Positions 14,899-23,413 of a stretch of DNA of 39,345 nucleotides are shown here, piece by piece; position 1 is the first letter of the stretch; every line of letters starts with the position of its first letter. The position numbers were made by a program, and so were the translations under genes. The DNA comes from Massilia horti. Its GTDB lineage: Bacteria; Pseudomonadota; Gammaproteobacteria; Burkholderiales; Burkholderiaceae_D. A model generated the notes under the pieces. It did no database searches and was not told the DNA's origin. It worked only from the letters and a program-made list of their open reading frames with translations. The DNA lies in the NCBI RefSeq assembly GCF_004614195.1, contig NZ_SPUM01000090.1:1-39345 (forward strand). Reading direction: 5' to 3'.

Positions 14899-17064
14899 AT
14901 GAAACCAACACTCAAGCATTCCCTCCTCGCCTGCGCCATCATGCAGGCATTCTCGATCGGCGCCCAGGCGCAATCCAGCCTTGACCATGCGGTGCCCGAA
15001 GTCGTCATCACCGGCACCAGGCAGCCGGCCACCGGCCGCGCCGGCGTGGGCGGCTTTTCCGACACCTCGATCGTCGACACCCCGGCCTCGGTCAGCGTGA
15101 TCGACAGCGCGAAGATGCAGGACCTCTCGATCCGCTCGGCCACCGATGCGATGAGCTACGACGCCTCGGTCAGCGATTCCTACAACGCGGTCGGCTATGC
15201 CGAGCAGTTCTCGATCCGCGGCTTCGACCTCGATAACAATACCAGCTACCGCAAGGACGGCATCGCGATACCCTCCGACGCCCAGATCCCGCTCGAGAAC
15301 AAGGAGCGCATCGAGATCCTCAAGGGCCTGTCTGGCCTGCAGGCCGGCGTGACCACCCCGGGCGGCATCGTCAACTTCGTGACCAAGCGCCCGACCGCGA
15401 CCACCCTGCGCTCGGCCACAGTCGAAGTGCGCGAGCGCGGCACCCTGTACGGCGCGGTGGACCTGGGCGGCAGCTTCGCGGACGAGCGCTTCGGCTACCG
15501 CATCAATGCCGCCGCCGAGAAACTGCGCCCCTACGTGCGCGGCGCCAACGGCGAGCGCCAGTTCGTGTCCGGTGCCTTCGACTGGCAGATCAGCCGCGAC
15601 GCCCTGCTGCAGCTGGACATCGACCACCAGCACAAGTCGCAGCTCACGGCCCCGGGCTTCCAGCTGATCCGCGGCACCGACCTGCCGACCGGCGTCTCGT
15701 CCAAGATGTTCCTGCAAGACCAGCCGTGGCAGCGCCCGGTCATGACCGACAGCACCAACCTCGGCCTGCGCTTCGAGTACAAGCTGGCTCAAAACTGGGT
15801 CGCGACCGTGAACGCCAACAAGCACTGGTTCAAGCGCGACGACTACACCGCCTTCCCGTACGGCTGCTCAACCGAGGGCGACGGCTACTATCCGGGCTAC
15901 TGCAGCAACGGCGACTACGATGTCTACGACTACCAGAGCACGGGCGAGCGCAAGACGCCGTGGGGCGCGCAGGCCATGGTGCAGGGCAAGTTCGCGACAG
16001 GAGCACTGCGCCACGCGCTGACCCTTGGCAGCGCCTACTACGAGCGCCACGACAGCTTCGGCGACTACGTCTATGACTACGTCGGCACCAGCAACATCTG
16101 GAAGCCGGTCGCCGTGCCGCCGGTCGAGTCTGATCGCGTGACGGAGAATGTATTCGAGCGCCGCAGCGACCGCGAACGCGACCTGTTCGCCCAGGACATC
16201 ATCACCCTGGCGCCGCAGACCACGCTGCATACCGGCGTGCGCTACGTGAACTTCCAGCGCACGCAGTTCTCCGCGCCGGGCGTCGTGGGCACCAGCACCG
16301 ACGACCACTTCCTGCTGCCGAACGTGGCCCTCGTCTACGGCGTGTCTGGCGACTGGAACGTGTACGGCTCGTTCAGCCACGGCATGGAACTGGGCGGCAT
16401 CGCGCCGAAGAAAACCTCGAACCAGAACCAGGCGCTCTCGCCGAGCCGCTCGCGCCAGGCCGAAGTGGGCGTGAAAGGCGCGGTCGGCAACGCCCTGACC
16501 CTGAGCGCCGCCCTGTTCCAGATCCGCAAGGGCCTGGAGTACATCGACCCGAATCAGACCGTCGTGGTCGACGGCAAGTCGCTGCATCCCTACGTGCGCA
16601 ATGGCGACGAGACCCACCGCGGCATCGAGATCGCGGCCGAAGGCAAGGCTGCCGCCGGCCTGAATTACGGCCTGTCGCTGCTGGCGCTGCACACCCGCCA
16701 GGAAGGCACCGGCGACCCGACGCTCGACGGCAAGCGCGTGACCGACGTCCCGAACTTCAGGTCGACCACGTGGCTAGAGTACGCGGTGCCGGCGGTGGCC
16801 GGCCTCAAGGTGAACGCCGACTGGCAGTTCGCGAGCCGCAAGGCGTTCGATGTCGAGAACACCGTTTTCGTCCCCAGCTACAGCACCTTTGGCCTGGGCG
16901 CGTCGTACGGGATGAAGGCCGGCGCTACCAGGGTGACGCTGCGGGCGCGCGTGGACAACCTGACCGACAAGTTCTACTGGCGTGACGTGACGCCGGCGCT
17001 GGGCGGCTACCTGCTGCCGGGCGCACCGCGCACCTTCCGCCTGTCGGCGCAGTTCGACATCTGA
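14899..17064 (+). CDS. TonB-dependent outer-membrane receptor under TPP riboswitch control (probable thiamin/precursor uptake)
   Basis: The protein is 721 residues. It has a signal peptide (ending GAQAQ), a TonB-box-like EVVITGT near the mature N-terminus, a plug domain (DTPASVSVIDSAKMQDL, QFSIRGFDLD, IEILKGLSGLQAGVTTPGGIVNFVTKRP) and a 22-strand-type barrel ending in ...LSAQFDI with a terminal hydrophobic pattern. By sequence it looks like a siderophore-type receptor, but its leader is a TPP riboswitch, and TonB receptors under this element are known candidates for thiamin or precursor uptake. The start at 14899 is chosen because the signal peptide begins there; upstream in-frame codons lie inside the riboswitch. 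Confidence 0.93.
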   Translation: MKPTLKHSLLACAIMQAFSIGAQAQSSLDHAVPEVVITGTRQPATGRAGVGGFSDTSIVDTPASVSVIDSAKMQDLSIRSATDAMSYDASVSDSYNAVGYAEQFSIRGFDLDNNTSYRKDGIAIPSDAQIPLENKERIEILKGLSGLQAGVTTPGGIVNFVTKRPTATTLRSATVEVRERGTLYGAVDLGGSFADERFGYRINAAAEKLRPYVRGANGERQFVSGAFDWQISRDALLQLDIDHQHKSQLTAPGFQLIRGTDLPTGVSSKMFLQDQPWQRPVMTDSTNLGLRFEYKLAQNWVATVNANKHWFKRDDYTAFPYGCSTEGDGYYPGYCSNGDYDVYDYQSTGERKTPWGAQAMVQGKFATGALRHALTLGSAYYERHDSFGDYVYDYVGTSNIWKPVAVPPVESDRVTENVFERRSDRERDLFAQDIITLAPQTTLHTGVRYVNFQRTQFSAPGVVGTSTDDHFLLPNVALVYGVSGDWNVYGSFSHGMELGGIAPKKTSNQNQALSPSRSRQAEVGVKGAVGNALTLSAALFQIRKGLEYIDPNQTVVVDGKSLHPYVRNGDETHRGIEIAAEGKAAAGLNYGLSLLALHTRQEGTGDPTLDGKRVTDVPNFRSTTWLEYAVPAVAGLKVNADWQFASRKAFDVENTVFVPSYSTFGLGASYGMKAGATRVTLRARVDNLTDKFYWRDVTPALGGYLLPGAPRTFRLSAQFDI

Positions 17065-17100
17065 CCATCGAGGCCGCCATACGTCAGGTGGGGGGCGTAG

Positions 17101-17235
17101 GGTGAGCAGGTTCTCCTGCCCACTCCAAAAATCGTCGTCCCCGCGCAGCAGGCGGGGACCCATGCTGAGCGTCACTTCACGCTGCCTATGGGGGAACAGC
17201 GCCAGTGGCGCTGTTCCCGCCTATGCGGGGACGAC
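17101..17235. repeat. Composite inverted-repeat (REP-like) element of the GTCCCCGC type
   Basis: Outer arms CGTCGTCCCCGC (17133) and GCGGGGACGACG (ending near 17235) face each other. Inside lies a perfect 11-bp hairpin (17193-17217, GGAACAGCGCC-AGT-GGCGCTGTTCC split around the AGT loop). A further hairpin GTGAGCAGG/CCTGCCCAC lies at about 17102-17124. This is a different family from the GTGCGCACC elements. It fills the gap after the receptor gene and may act as its 3' end; there is no T-run for a classical terminator. Confidence 0.75.
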
Positions 17236-17257
17236 GTGCTAACGTTCGTACGCCGCC

Positions 17258-17512
17258 TTACTCGTAGGCCTTCGCCATCGCGGCCTGCATCTCCTCCGGC
17301 GACACGTCGCGAACATGCGTGGCGATCGACCAGCGGTGGCCAAAAGGATCCTCGACTGTGCCATAGCGGTCACCCCAGAACTCGTCCTGCACCGGCCGCT
17401 TGATCGTCGCGCCCGCGGCCACGGCACGGTCAAACACCCCCTCCCCAACCGAGGCAAAGGTGTCCGTATCCGGACACCGATGCCCGCCCCCGGGCGCAAA
17501 AACGTCGTCCAT
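17258..17512 (-). pseudogene. Truncated VOC-fold (glyoxalase-like) gene remnant
   Basis: The last 60 codons read as a clear VOC C-terminus (VFDRAVAAGATIKRPVQDEF, then WGDRYGTVEDPFGHRWSIATH), close to the end of the intact VOC gene at 10915-11382. Upstream the similarity stops abruptly near 17437 and the N-terminal half of the fold is missing. What remains of that side now holds the palindrome and sigma-54 promoter of the exporter operon. An in-frame ATG exists at 17512, but a half-domain product is unlikely to work. Confidence 0.65.
17459..17478 (+). promoter_or_regulatory. Perfect 20-bp palindrome, candidate upstream activator site for the NtrC-family regulator
   Basis: GGTGTCCG and CGGACACC are separated by TATC, giving an 8-4-8 perfect palindrome centred about 98 bases before the predicted sigma-54 transcription start. 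Sigma-54 activators typically bind 80-150 bases upstream, and such a regulator is encoded in the operon (22022-23413). The site is therefore its best candidate target. Confidence 0.65.
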
Positions 17513-17538
17513 CAGCGCCTTTCCCCACTGAAACGCCG

Positions 17539-17555
17539 CTGGCACGAAGCTTGCA
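17539..17555 (+). promoter_or_regulatory. Sigma-54 promoter of the exporter/two-component operon
   Basis: CTGGCACG-AAGC-TTGCA matches the sigma-54 consensus (TGGCACG, four bases, TTGCA or TTGCT) at every conserved position, with GG at 17541-17542 and GC at 17553-17554, ten bases between them. Transcription should begin around 17566. This rules out the ATG at 17556 and supports the ATG at 17592 as the first start codon. Confidence 0.85.
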
Positions 17556-17591
17556 ATGAAGGTCCGCAGGATAACCGCCTTCTTCGCAACC

Positions 17592-18839
17592 ATGGACCGC
17601 GCCATCAGCATTGACACCCTCCGCCGCCGACTGCACCTGCGCATCGCGACCGGCCTCGTTCTCGTAACCGGCTTATGCGCCGCCGCATGGGGCATCAACC
17701 GCGTCGTGCGGCCGAGCATCACGGCCAGCGAGATCGTGGTCGCCGAGGTTCGGCGCGGCGACATCGCCAATACCATCAACGCCAGCGGCGTCGTCATCCC
17801 CGTCCACGAGGAAGTCGTATCGACCCCGGTCGCCACCCGGGTCGCGAAGGTCCATGCCAAGCCGGGGCAGCAGGTCACGCAGGGCGAACTGCTGCTGGAA
17901 CTGGACGACCGCGAGCTGCGGCTGGCGCTCGACTCGCTCAAGGAGCAACTGGCGCAGCAGGAAAACCGGATTGTCGTCCTGACCCAGGAGCTGGAGCAAA
18001 AGCACAAGCAGCTCGTGAGCAGCATCGAGCTGCTCGAGATCGACCTGCAATCGGTGCGTGCCAAACATGAGCGCTTCCAGAAGCTGCGCGCCAGCGGCGC
18101 CGTATCCGGTGAAGACATGCTCACCGCCGAGCTCAATGTGAAGCGTACCGAGATCCAGCTGCGCCAGCAGCGCGAGCAGGTGGACGACACGCGCCGCGCC
18201 ACCCGCAGCGCGATCGAGGCGGCCAACCTGCAAAAGGCGATCCTGCAAAAGCAGATCGCGCAGCAGGAACAGCGGCTGGCCCAGGCCCGCGTGACGGCGC
18301 CCTTCTCCGGCATGCTGACCTCGTTGATCGAAGAGGAAGGCGCCAGCGTCGCGGTCGGGCAGCAGGTCGCGCGCGTGTCCGAGCTGAACAACTACCGGGT
18401 CGAGGCGACGCTGTCCGACTTCCATGCACGCCTGCTGGCGCCCGGCCAGGCGGTGCGCGTCGAACAGAACGGCGAGGTGCTGGCCGGCACCGTGCACACG
18501 ATCCTGCCCGAAATCCAGAACGGCACCATCAAGCTGCTGGTCGATCTGGCGCAGCCGCACAACCAGCTGCTGCGTAACAAGATGCGGGTCGACGTCAACA
18601 TCGTCACCGATCGCAAGGCCAACGCGCTGGTCATCACCAGCGGCCTGGCATTCAACGGCCGCGGGCGCCAGCCGGCCTGGCAGGTGCAAGACGGCGTGGC
18701 GCGCAAGACCACGCTGGAACTGGGCAGCAGCGACGGCAAGCTGGTCGAAATCGTCGCCGGCGCACAGCCCGGGGAACGCTTCATCGTGTCGGACACCAGT
18801 ACTTTCAAGGAGCTCGACAGCATTCGCATTTCACAATAA
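17592..18839 (+). CDS. HlyD/MacA-like periplasmic adaptor of an ABC exporter
   Basis: The protein is 415 residues: a short cytoplasmic N-terminus (MDRAIS), one membrane helix (about residues 16-36), a lipoyl/barrel-sandwich half (VVSTPVATRVAKVHAKPGQQVTQGELLLELDD), a long Gln/Glu-rich coiled-coil hairpin (about 110-230), the second lipoyl half (ARVTAPFSGMLTSLIEEEGASVAVGQ) and beta-barrel and membrane-proximal domains. It would link the inner-membrane permeases to an outer-membrane channel, which is not encoded here. The start at 17592 is preferred because the sigma-54 promoter puts the message start downstream of the alternative ATG at 17556. First gene of a six-gene operon. Confidence 0.9.
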   Translation: MDRAISIDTLRRRLHLRIATGLVLVTGLCAAAWGINRVVRPSITASEIVVAEVRRGDIANTINASGVVIPVHEEVVSTPVATRVAKVHAKPGQQVTQGELLLELDDRELRLALDSLKEQLAQQENRIVVLTQELEQKHKQLVSSIELLEIDLQSVRAKHERFQKLRASGAVSGEDMLTAELNVKRTEIQLRQQREQVDDTRRATRSAIEAANLQKAILQKQIAQQEQRLAQARVTAPFSGMLTSLIEEEGASVAVGQQVARVSELNNYRVEATLSDFHARLLAPGQAVRVEQNGEVLAGTVHTILPEIQNGTIKLLVDLAQPHNQLLRNKMRVDVNIVTDRKANALVITSGLAFNGRGRQPAWQVQDGVARKTTLELGSSDGKLVEIVAGAQPGERFIVSDTSTFKELDSIRISQ

Positions 18840-18864
18840 CTCACCAGGACCTGAAGGGAAAACC

Positions 18865-19527
18865 ATGATCAGACTGAACAAAGTCAGCAAGACCTACCGC
18901 ACCGACAAGGTCGAGACCCTGGCCGTCAAAGACATCGACCTGCACGTGAAGCGCGGGGAATTCGTGGCGATGATGGGCCCGAGCGGCTGCGGCAAGAGCA
19001 CGCTGCTGAACCTGATCGGCCTGCTCGACCGGCCGGGCGCGGGCAGCATCGAAGTGGACGGCGTGCCGATCACCCGTTACCGCGACAAGCAGGTGGCCAA
19101 GCTGCGCAACCAAACCTTCGGCTTTATTTTCCAGAGCTTCCACCTGATCCCGGACCTGAGGGTGATCGACAACGTCGAGCTGCCGCTGCTCTACCGCAGC
19201 ATCTCCGGAACCGAGCGACGCCGCCTTGCCCGCGCGGCGCTGGAGAAAGTGGACCTGGGCGCGCGCCTGGACCACTATCCCAATCAGCTCTCGGGCGGCC
19301 AGCAGCAGCGGGTGGCGATCGCGCGCGCCATCGTGGGCGAGCCGCAGGTGCTGCTGGCGGACGAACCGACCGGCAACCTGGACAGCAAAATGGGCGCGGA
19401 AGTCATGGACATCCTGCTCAAGCTTAACAGCGAGGGCACGACCGTGGTGATGGTCACCCACGACGAACTCGAAGCACGCCGCGTGAACCGCATCGTGCGC
19501 GTGTTCGACGGCCAGCTGGTCGCCTGA
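18865..19527 (+). CDS. MacB/LolD-type ABC transporter ATPase
   Basis: The protein is 220 residues with Walker [10 protein letters not shown] (residues 38-46), Q-loop FQSFHL, signature LSGGQQQR, Walker B VLLADEP and switch His in VTHDE. It belongs to the family that drives FtsX-type permeases (LolD, MacB, antimicrobial-peptide exporters). It powers the two permeases encoded directly downstream. AAGGGAA precedes the start, and 25 bp separate it from the adaptor gene. Confidence 0.95.
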   Translation: MIRLNKVSKTYRTDKVETLAVKDIDLHVKRGEFVAMMGPSGCGKSTLLNLIGLLDRPGAGSIEVDGVPITRYRDKQVAKLRNQTFGFIFQSFHLIPDLRVIDNVELPLLYRSISGTERRRLARAALEKVDLGARLDHYPNQLSGGQQQRVAIARAIVGEPQVLLADEPTGNLDSKMGAEVMDILLKLNSEGTTVVMVTHDELEARRVNRIVRVFDGQLVA

Positions 19528-19537
19528 GGAGGCAAGC

Positions 19538-20785
19538 ATGTTCAGGAATTATTTACTAACTGCTTACAAGGTCTTCATGCGGCGCAAGCTGTTCACCGCC
19601 ATTAACCTGCTGTGCATCGTGCTGACCCTGGTGGTGCTGACGGTTGTCGCCGCTCTGCTCGAGACCGCGTTCTACCCCAAGGGCGTCGAGGGCAAGAGCG
19701 ACCGCTTCCTGCAAGTGTTGATGATAAAGATGGAGGCGAAGGAGGGCCACGGCTACACCAACGGGCCACTCGGCTACAAGCTGATCGAGAAATACTTAAA
19801 GCCGATGCAGGGCGTCGAACGAGTCGCTGCCGTCACCATTCCCAGCTCGGTGTCGGTGTACCAGGGCGACCGCGTCAGTGAACTGTTGATGCGACGCGCG
19901 GACGCCGATTACTGGAAAGTGCTGGACTTCACCCTGCTGGCCGGCCGGTTGCTGACGGTTGACGACGACCACCTTGGCCGCGCGGTAGTGGTGGTCAACC
20001 AGACCACCGCGCGCCAGCTGTTCCCCGGCGGCCCAAGTGCCGCCGTTGGTCAGAAGATCAACGTAAGCGGGCGGATCTTCGAGATCGTGGGAGTGGTCGA
20101 CGATACGCTGCACCTGAACTCCTTCGCCGATATCTGGGCGCCCATCAGCAGTTCGCCATCGTCGGAATATCGAGATAAGCTGATCGACCAATTCACCGCG
20201 CTGATCCTGGCCCATTCGAAGGCCGACCTGCCCCGCATTCGCAGCCAGGTGGAGCAAATCGCCCGGGGCGTGGTGCCGGACGACCCGAAACGGTATAAAA
20301 CGCCCCGCTTTTGGGCCGACAGCAAGATCGACCTGTTTGCCCGGCTGACCGTCGGCAACGACCAGCAGGCCGACTCGGGAGCCGGCAAGCTGGTGGCAAT
20401 CATCGTGGCCGCCATGCTGATATTCATGCTTCTGCCCGCCCTGAACATGGTGAACCTGAACACCGGCCGCATCATGGAACGGCGCGCCGAGATCGGCATC
20501 CGCAAAGCGTTCGGCGCGACCAGCACCCAACTGGCCGCGCAACTGGTGGTCGAAAACATTTTGCTCTGCCTGGCCGGCGGACTCATCGGACTGGTCGCCA
20601 GCGCCGGTGTGCTGGTGTGGCTAGAACACGCCAACCTGATCCCCTACCTGAAAGTGAGCCTTAACCTGGCCGTATTCGGCTATGCCATGTTGATCGCGAC
20701 CGTGTTCGGTCTGATCTCCGGCGTTCTTCCTGCCTGGAAGATGTCGCGCCTCGATCCTGTCCATGCCCTGAAGGGAGCCGCCTGA
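19538..20785 (+). CDS. FtsX/MacB-type ABC permease (first)
   Basis: The protein is 415 residues with an N-terminal helix (about 20-42), a periplasmic MacB-like domain (about 45-275) and three C-terminal helices with the FtsX signature ([24 protein letters not shown], then [18 protein letters not shown]). It pairs with the next gene to form a heterodimeric mechanotransmission-type exporter. GAGGAGG lies before the ATG, 10 bp after the ATPase stop; its own stop overlaps the next start by one base (TGATG). Confidence 0.92.
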   Translation: MFRNYLLTAYKVFMRRKLFTAINLLCIVLTLVVLTVVAALLETAFYPKGVEGKSDRFLQVLMIKMEAKEGHGYTNGPLGYKLIEKYLKPMQGVERVAAVTIPSSVSVYQGDRVSELLMRRADADYWKVLDFTLLAGRLLTVDDDHLGRAVVVVNQTTARQLFPGGPSAAVGQKINVSGRIFEIVGVVDDTLHLNSFADIWAPISSSPSSEYRDKLIDQFTALILAHSKADLPRIRSQVEQIARGVVPDDPKRYKTPRFWADSKIDLFARLTVGNDQQADSGAGKLVAIIVAAMLIFMLLPALNMVNLNTGRIMERRAEIGIRKAFGATSTQLAAQLVVENILLCLAGGLIGLVASAGVLVWLEHANLIPYLKVSLNLAVFGYAMLIATVFGLISGVLPAWKMSRLDPVHALKGAA

Positions 20786-21999
20786 TGTTCCGCCATTTGC
20801 TGAAGCTGACCTGGAAGCGCAAGACCAGGAACCTGATGCTAAGCCTTGAAATACTACTCGCCTTTGCACTGGTGTTCGCGATCGCCGCCTTTGGCGTGCG
20901 CTACTACCAGCTATACCGGATGCCGATCGGTTTCAACGGCGACGACGTATGGGCGGTGGGCGTAAGGACAAGCAACGGCGGCAGGGACAACATCGACCAA
21001 GCCACCTACGACGCGTTCAAGCGCGGCTTGCAGGAACTGCCGGAAGTCGGCCAGGTCGCGTTCGCGAGTTGGGAGCCCTATTCGATGATGATGAACCGCT
21101 CCAGTCCGAAGAACCAGTCGGGGGTCAAAGTGCAAACCGACATGCTCTATGCCGACGACGGGCTGGCGAAGGCCCTTGGGATCAAGGTAATCGAGGGTCG
21201 TTGGTTTTCCGCGCTGGACGATGGTTCGGCCGCGTTTCCGGTCGTGGTCAATCGCAGAATGGCGAACGCGATGTTTCCAGGCAAGTCGGCCATCGGCCAG
21301 CAATTTACCGATAGCGACCGCGACGGCATCATCACCTACAAGGTGGTCGGAGTGGTCGACGAGTATCGCGACCAGGGCGAATTGGGCACGCCGGGCAATT
21401 TCACCTTCATCCGCCACGAGCCGCCGCAGCGTGACGCGCGCACCATTACGCCGCAGCGTGACGCGCGCACCATTATCCTGAAACTCCAGCCGGGAACCGA
21501 ACGCAGCTTTGAATTCCGGCTGAGCCAGCGGCTCAGGCAGATTCAAGGTAGCTGGAGCTACCAGATCTCCCCGCTCTCGGCCACACGCCAGACGAAGATG
21601 AAGACCCAGACCACCCCGCTGATCGTGCTGGGTGTGATCGCCGCGTTCATGCTTGTCATGGTCGCGTTCGGCCTGTTCGGCGCGCTCTGGCAAAACACCA
21701 CGCAGCGGATTCCGGAATTCGGCCTGCGGCGCGCCGCCGGCGCCAACGCGGGCGACATCTACCGCCAGATCGTCGGCGAGCAGATGCTGCTCAGTACGGT
21801 GGCGATCGTGGTCGGCATGCTGCTGCTGGTGCAGTTGCCGCTCACGGGCGCGCTCGGCGCCAGCCTGAACTGGACGGTATTCCTCGGCGCCACCGGCCTG
21901 TCGATGTTCGTGATCTATCTGATATCCTTGCTGTGCGCGCTTTATCCGGGCTGGCGCGCCAGCCGCCTCAGCCCGACGGAAGCCCTGCACTACGAATAG
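20785..21999 (+). CDS. FtsX/MacB-type ABC permease (second)
   Basis: The protein is 404 residues with the same layout as the preceding permease: a helix at about 13-35, a periplasmic domain, and three C-terminal helices ending in YPGWRASRLSPTEALHYE. The FtsX segment reads IPEFGLRRAAGANAGDIYRQIVGEQ. The periplasmic domain carries a direct tandem duplication of nine residues (PQRDARTIT, then PQRDARTII) encoded by a 27-bp repeat. The stop is followed 22 bp later by the regulator gene. Confidence 0.92.
   Translation: MFRHLLKLTWKRKTRNLMLSLEILLAFALVFAIAAFGVRYYQLYRMPIGFNGDDVWAVGVRTSNGGRDNIDQATYDAFKRGLQELPEVGQVAFASWEPYSMMMNRSSPKNQSGVKVQTDMLYADDGLAKALGIKVIEGRWFSALDDGSAAFPVVVNRRMANAMFPGKSAIGQQFTDSDRDGIITYKVVGVVDEYRDQGELGTPGNFTFIRHEPPQRDARTITPQRDARTIILKLQPGTERSFEFRLSQRLRQIQGSWSYQISPLSATRQTKMKTQTTPLIVLGVIAAFMLVMVAFGLFGALWQNTTQRIPEFGLRRAAGANAGDIYRQIVGEQMLLSTVAIVVGMLLLVQLPLTGALGASLNWTVFLGATGLSMFVIYLISLLCALYPGWRASRLSPTEALHYE
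21424..21477 (+). repeat. 27-bp in-frame tandem duplication within a permease gene
   Basis: CCGCAGCGTGACGCGCGCAC and the seven bases after it (21424-21450) are repeated at once at 21451-21477, differing only in the final two bases. The copies preserve the reading frame and double a nine-residue segment. Near-identity suggests a recent slippage event. Confidence 0.85.
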
Positions 22000-22021
22000 C
22001 ACAAGGAACTCGGCAAACACG

Positions 22022-23413
22022 ATGGAATCAACCCGCCCGCAGCGCATCCTGATCGTCGACGACGACAGCGCAGTCCAGGTCTCGCTGGCCTTGTTGTTGA
22101 AGCAGTCCGGTTTCGACGCGCTCTGTTGCGACGGCCCGCAGCAGGCGCTGGCGCAACTGGCGGCCGGCGGCATCGACCTGGTCCTGCAGGACATGAACTT
22201 TTCATTGCAGACCAGCGGCGACGAAGGGCTGGAACTGCTGGAGCGGATCAAGGAGCGCCACCCGGCCATGCCGGTGCTCCTGATGACGGCCTGGGGTTCG
22301 ATTGCGCTGGCGGTGAAAGGCGTCAAGGCCGGCGCCGCCAACTTCTTCACCAAGCCGTGGCACAACAGCCAGCTTGTCGAGCTGATCCGCACCACGCTCG
22401 AGCTTGCGGCCTCCTCCTCCAGCCGGCAGTCGCGCCAGGCGCTCGACAGCCAGTATGACTTCAGCGGCATTGTTGGCAACCATCCGGCACTGGTGCGCGT
22501 GCTGGCCACGGTCGGCCAAGTAACGCACACGCGCGCACCGGTGCTGATCCTGGGCGAAAGCGGCACCGGCAAGGAATTGATCGCCGACGCCATCCACCGC
22601 AACAGCCTGCGCGCGGACCGGCCAGTGGTCAAAATAAACATGGGCGCGATCACGCCCTCGCTGTTCGAGAGTGAAATGTTCGGCCACGTGCGCGGCGCGT
22701 TCACCGACGCCAAGACCGACCGCAAGGGCCACTTCGCCAGCGCGCACGGCGGCACGCTGTTCCTCGATGAAATCGGCGAAATGAACCGTGCCGACCAGGT
22801 CAAGCTCCTGCGCGTGCTGCAGGACCAGCGCTACCAGCCGGTAGGCGCCAGCCATGCCGAGCAAGCCGACGTGCGCGTGGTCTCGGCCACCAACCGCGAA
22901 CTGGCGGAACTGGTGGCGGCCGGCGAGTTCCGCGAGGACCTGTTCTACCGCCTGAACCTGATCACGATCCGGCTGCCGCCGCTGCGCGAACGGCGCAGCG
23001 ACATCCCGCCACTGGCGCGCCATATCGCCAGCACTGTCGCCACCAGCTACGGCTTGGGCGAAGTGGGCCTGGACAGCGCCGCGCTCGAATGGCTGTCCGC
23101 CCAGCCATGGCCCGGAAATATCCGCCAGCTGCGGCAAACCGTCGAACGAACGCTGCTATTAGCGGGCAAGGCGCAGTTGACGCAGGCCGATTTTCTCGCC
23201 AACGGCGCCGTCGACGAAGGCGCGGCCCACAAGCTGGGCGTGGATGGCATGACGCTTGAACAGGTCGAGCGGCACATGATCGAACGCGCGCTCGGACAGC
23301 ACGACCGCAACATCTCGCGCGCGGCCAAGGCATTGGGCCTGTCCCGCACCGCGCTCTATCGCCGGCTGGAACGGCATGGCCTGGCGGCCCCCGGCGCCGA
23401 CACCGCGCCATGA
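22022..23413 (+). CDS. NtrC-family sigma-54-dependent response regulator
   Basis: The protein is 463 residues. The receiver domain has acidic DDD at 13-15, phospho-acceptor Asp57 (LVLQDMNF) and Lys111 (FFTKPW). The AAA+ domain has Walker A GESGTGKE (179-186), Walker [13 protein letters not shown], and the sigma-54 contact loop as GAFTDA (225-230) instead of GAFTGA. A Fis-type helix-turn-helix closes the protein ([24 protein letters not shown]). It should be phosphorylated by the kinase encoded next and activate the sigma-54 promoter at 17539-17555, probably by binding the palindrome at 17459. Its gene is in the same operon, so activation would be self-reinforcing. Overlaps the kinase gene by 4 bases (ATGA). 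Confidence 0.93.
   Translation: MESTRPQRILIVDDDSAVQVSLALLLKQSGFDALCCDGPQQALAQLAAGGIDLVLQDMNFSLQTSGDEGLELLERIKERHPAMPVLLMTAWGSIALAVKGVKAGAANFFTKPWHNSQLVELIRTTLELAASSSSRQSRQALDSQYDFSGIVGNHPALVRVLATVGQVTHTRAPVLILGESGTGKELIADAIHRNSLRADRPVVKINMGAITPSLFESEMFGHVRGAFTDAKTDRKGHFASAHGGTLFLDEIGEMNRADQVKLLRVLQDQRYQPVGASHAEQADVRVVSATNRELAELVAAGEFREDLFYRLNLITIRLPPLRERRSDIPPLARHIASTVATSYGLGEVGLDSAALEWLSAQPWPGNIRQLRQTVERTLLLAGKAQLTQADFLANGAVDEGAAHKLGVDGMTLEQVERHMIERALGQHDRNISRAAKALGLSRTALYRRLERHGLAAPGADTAP

Noticed and set aside
17556..17591. Earlier ATG start for the exporter adaptor
   Set aside because: It lies one base after the sigma-54 -12 element, upstream of the expected transcription start, so it would not be in the message.
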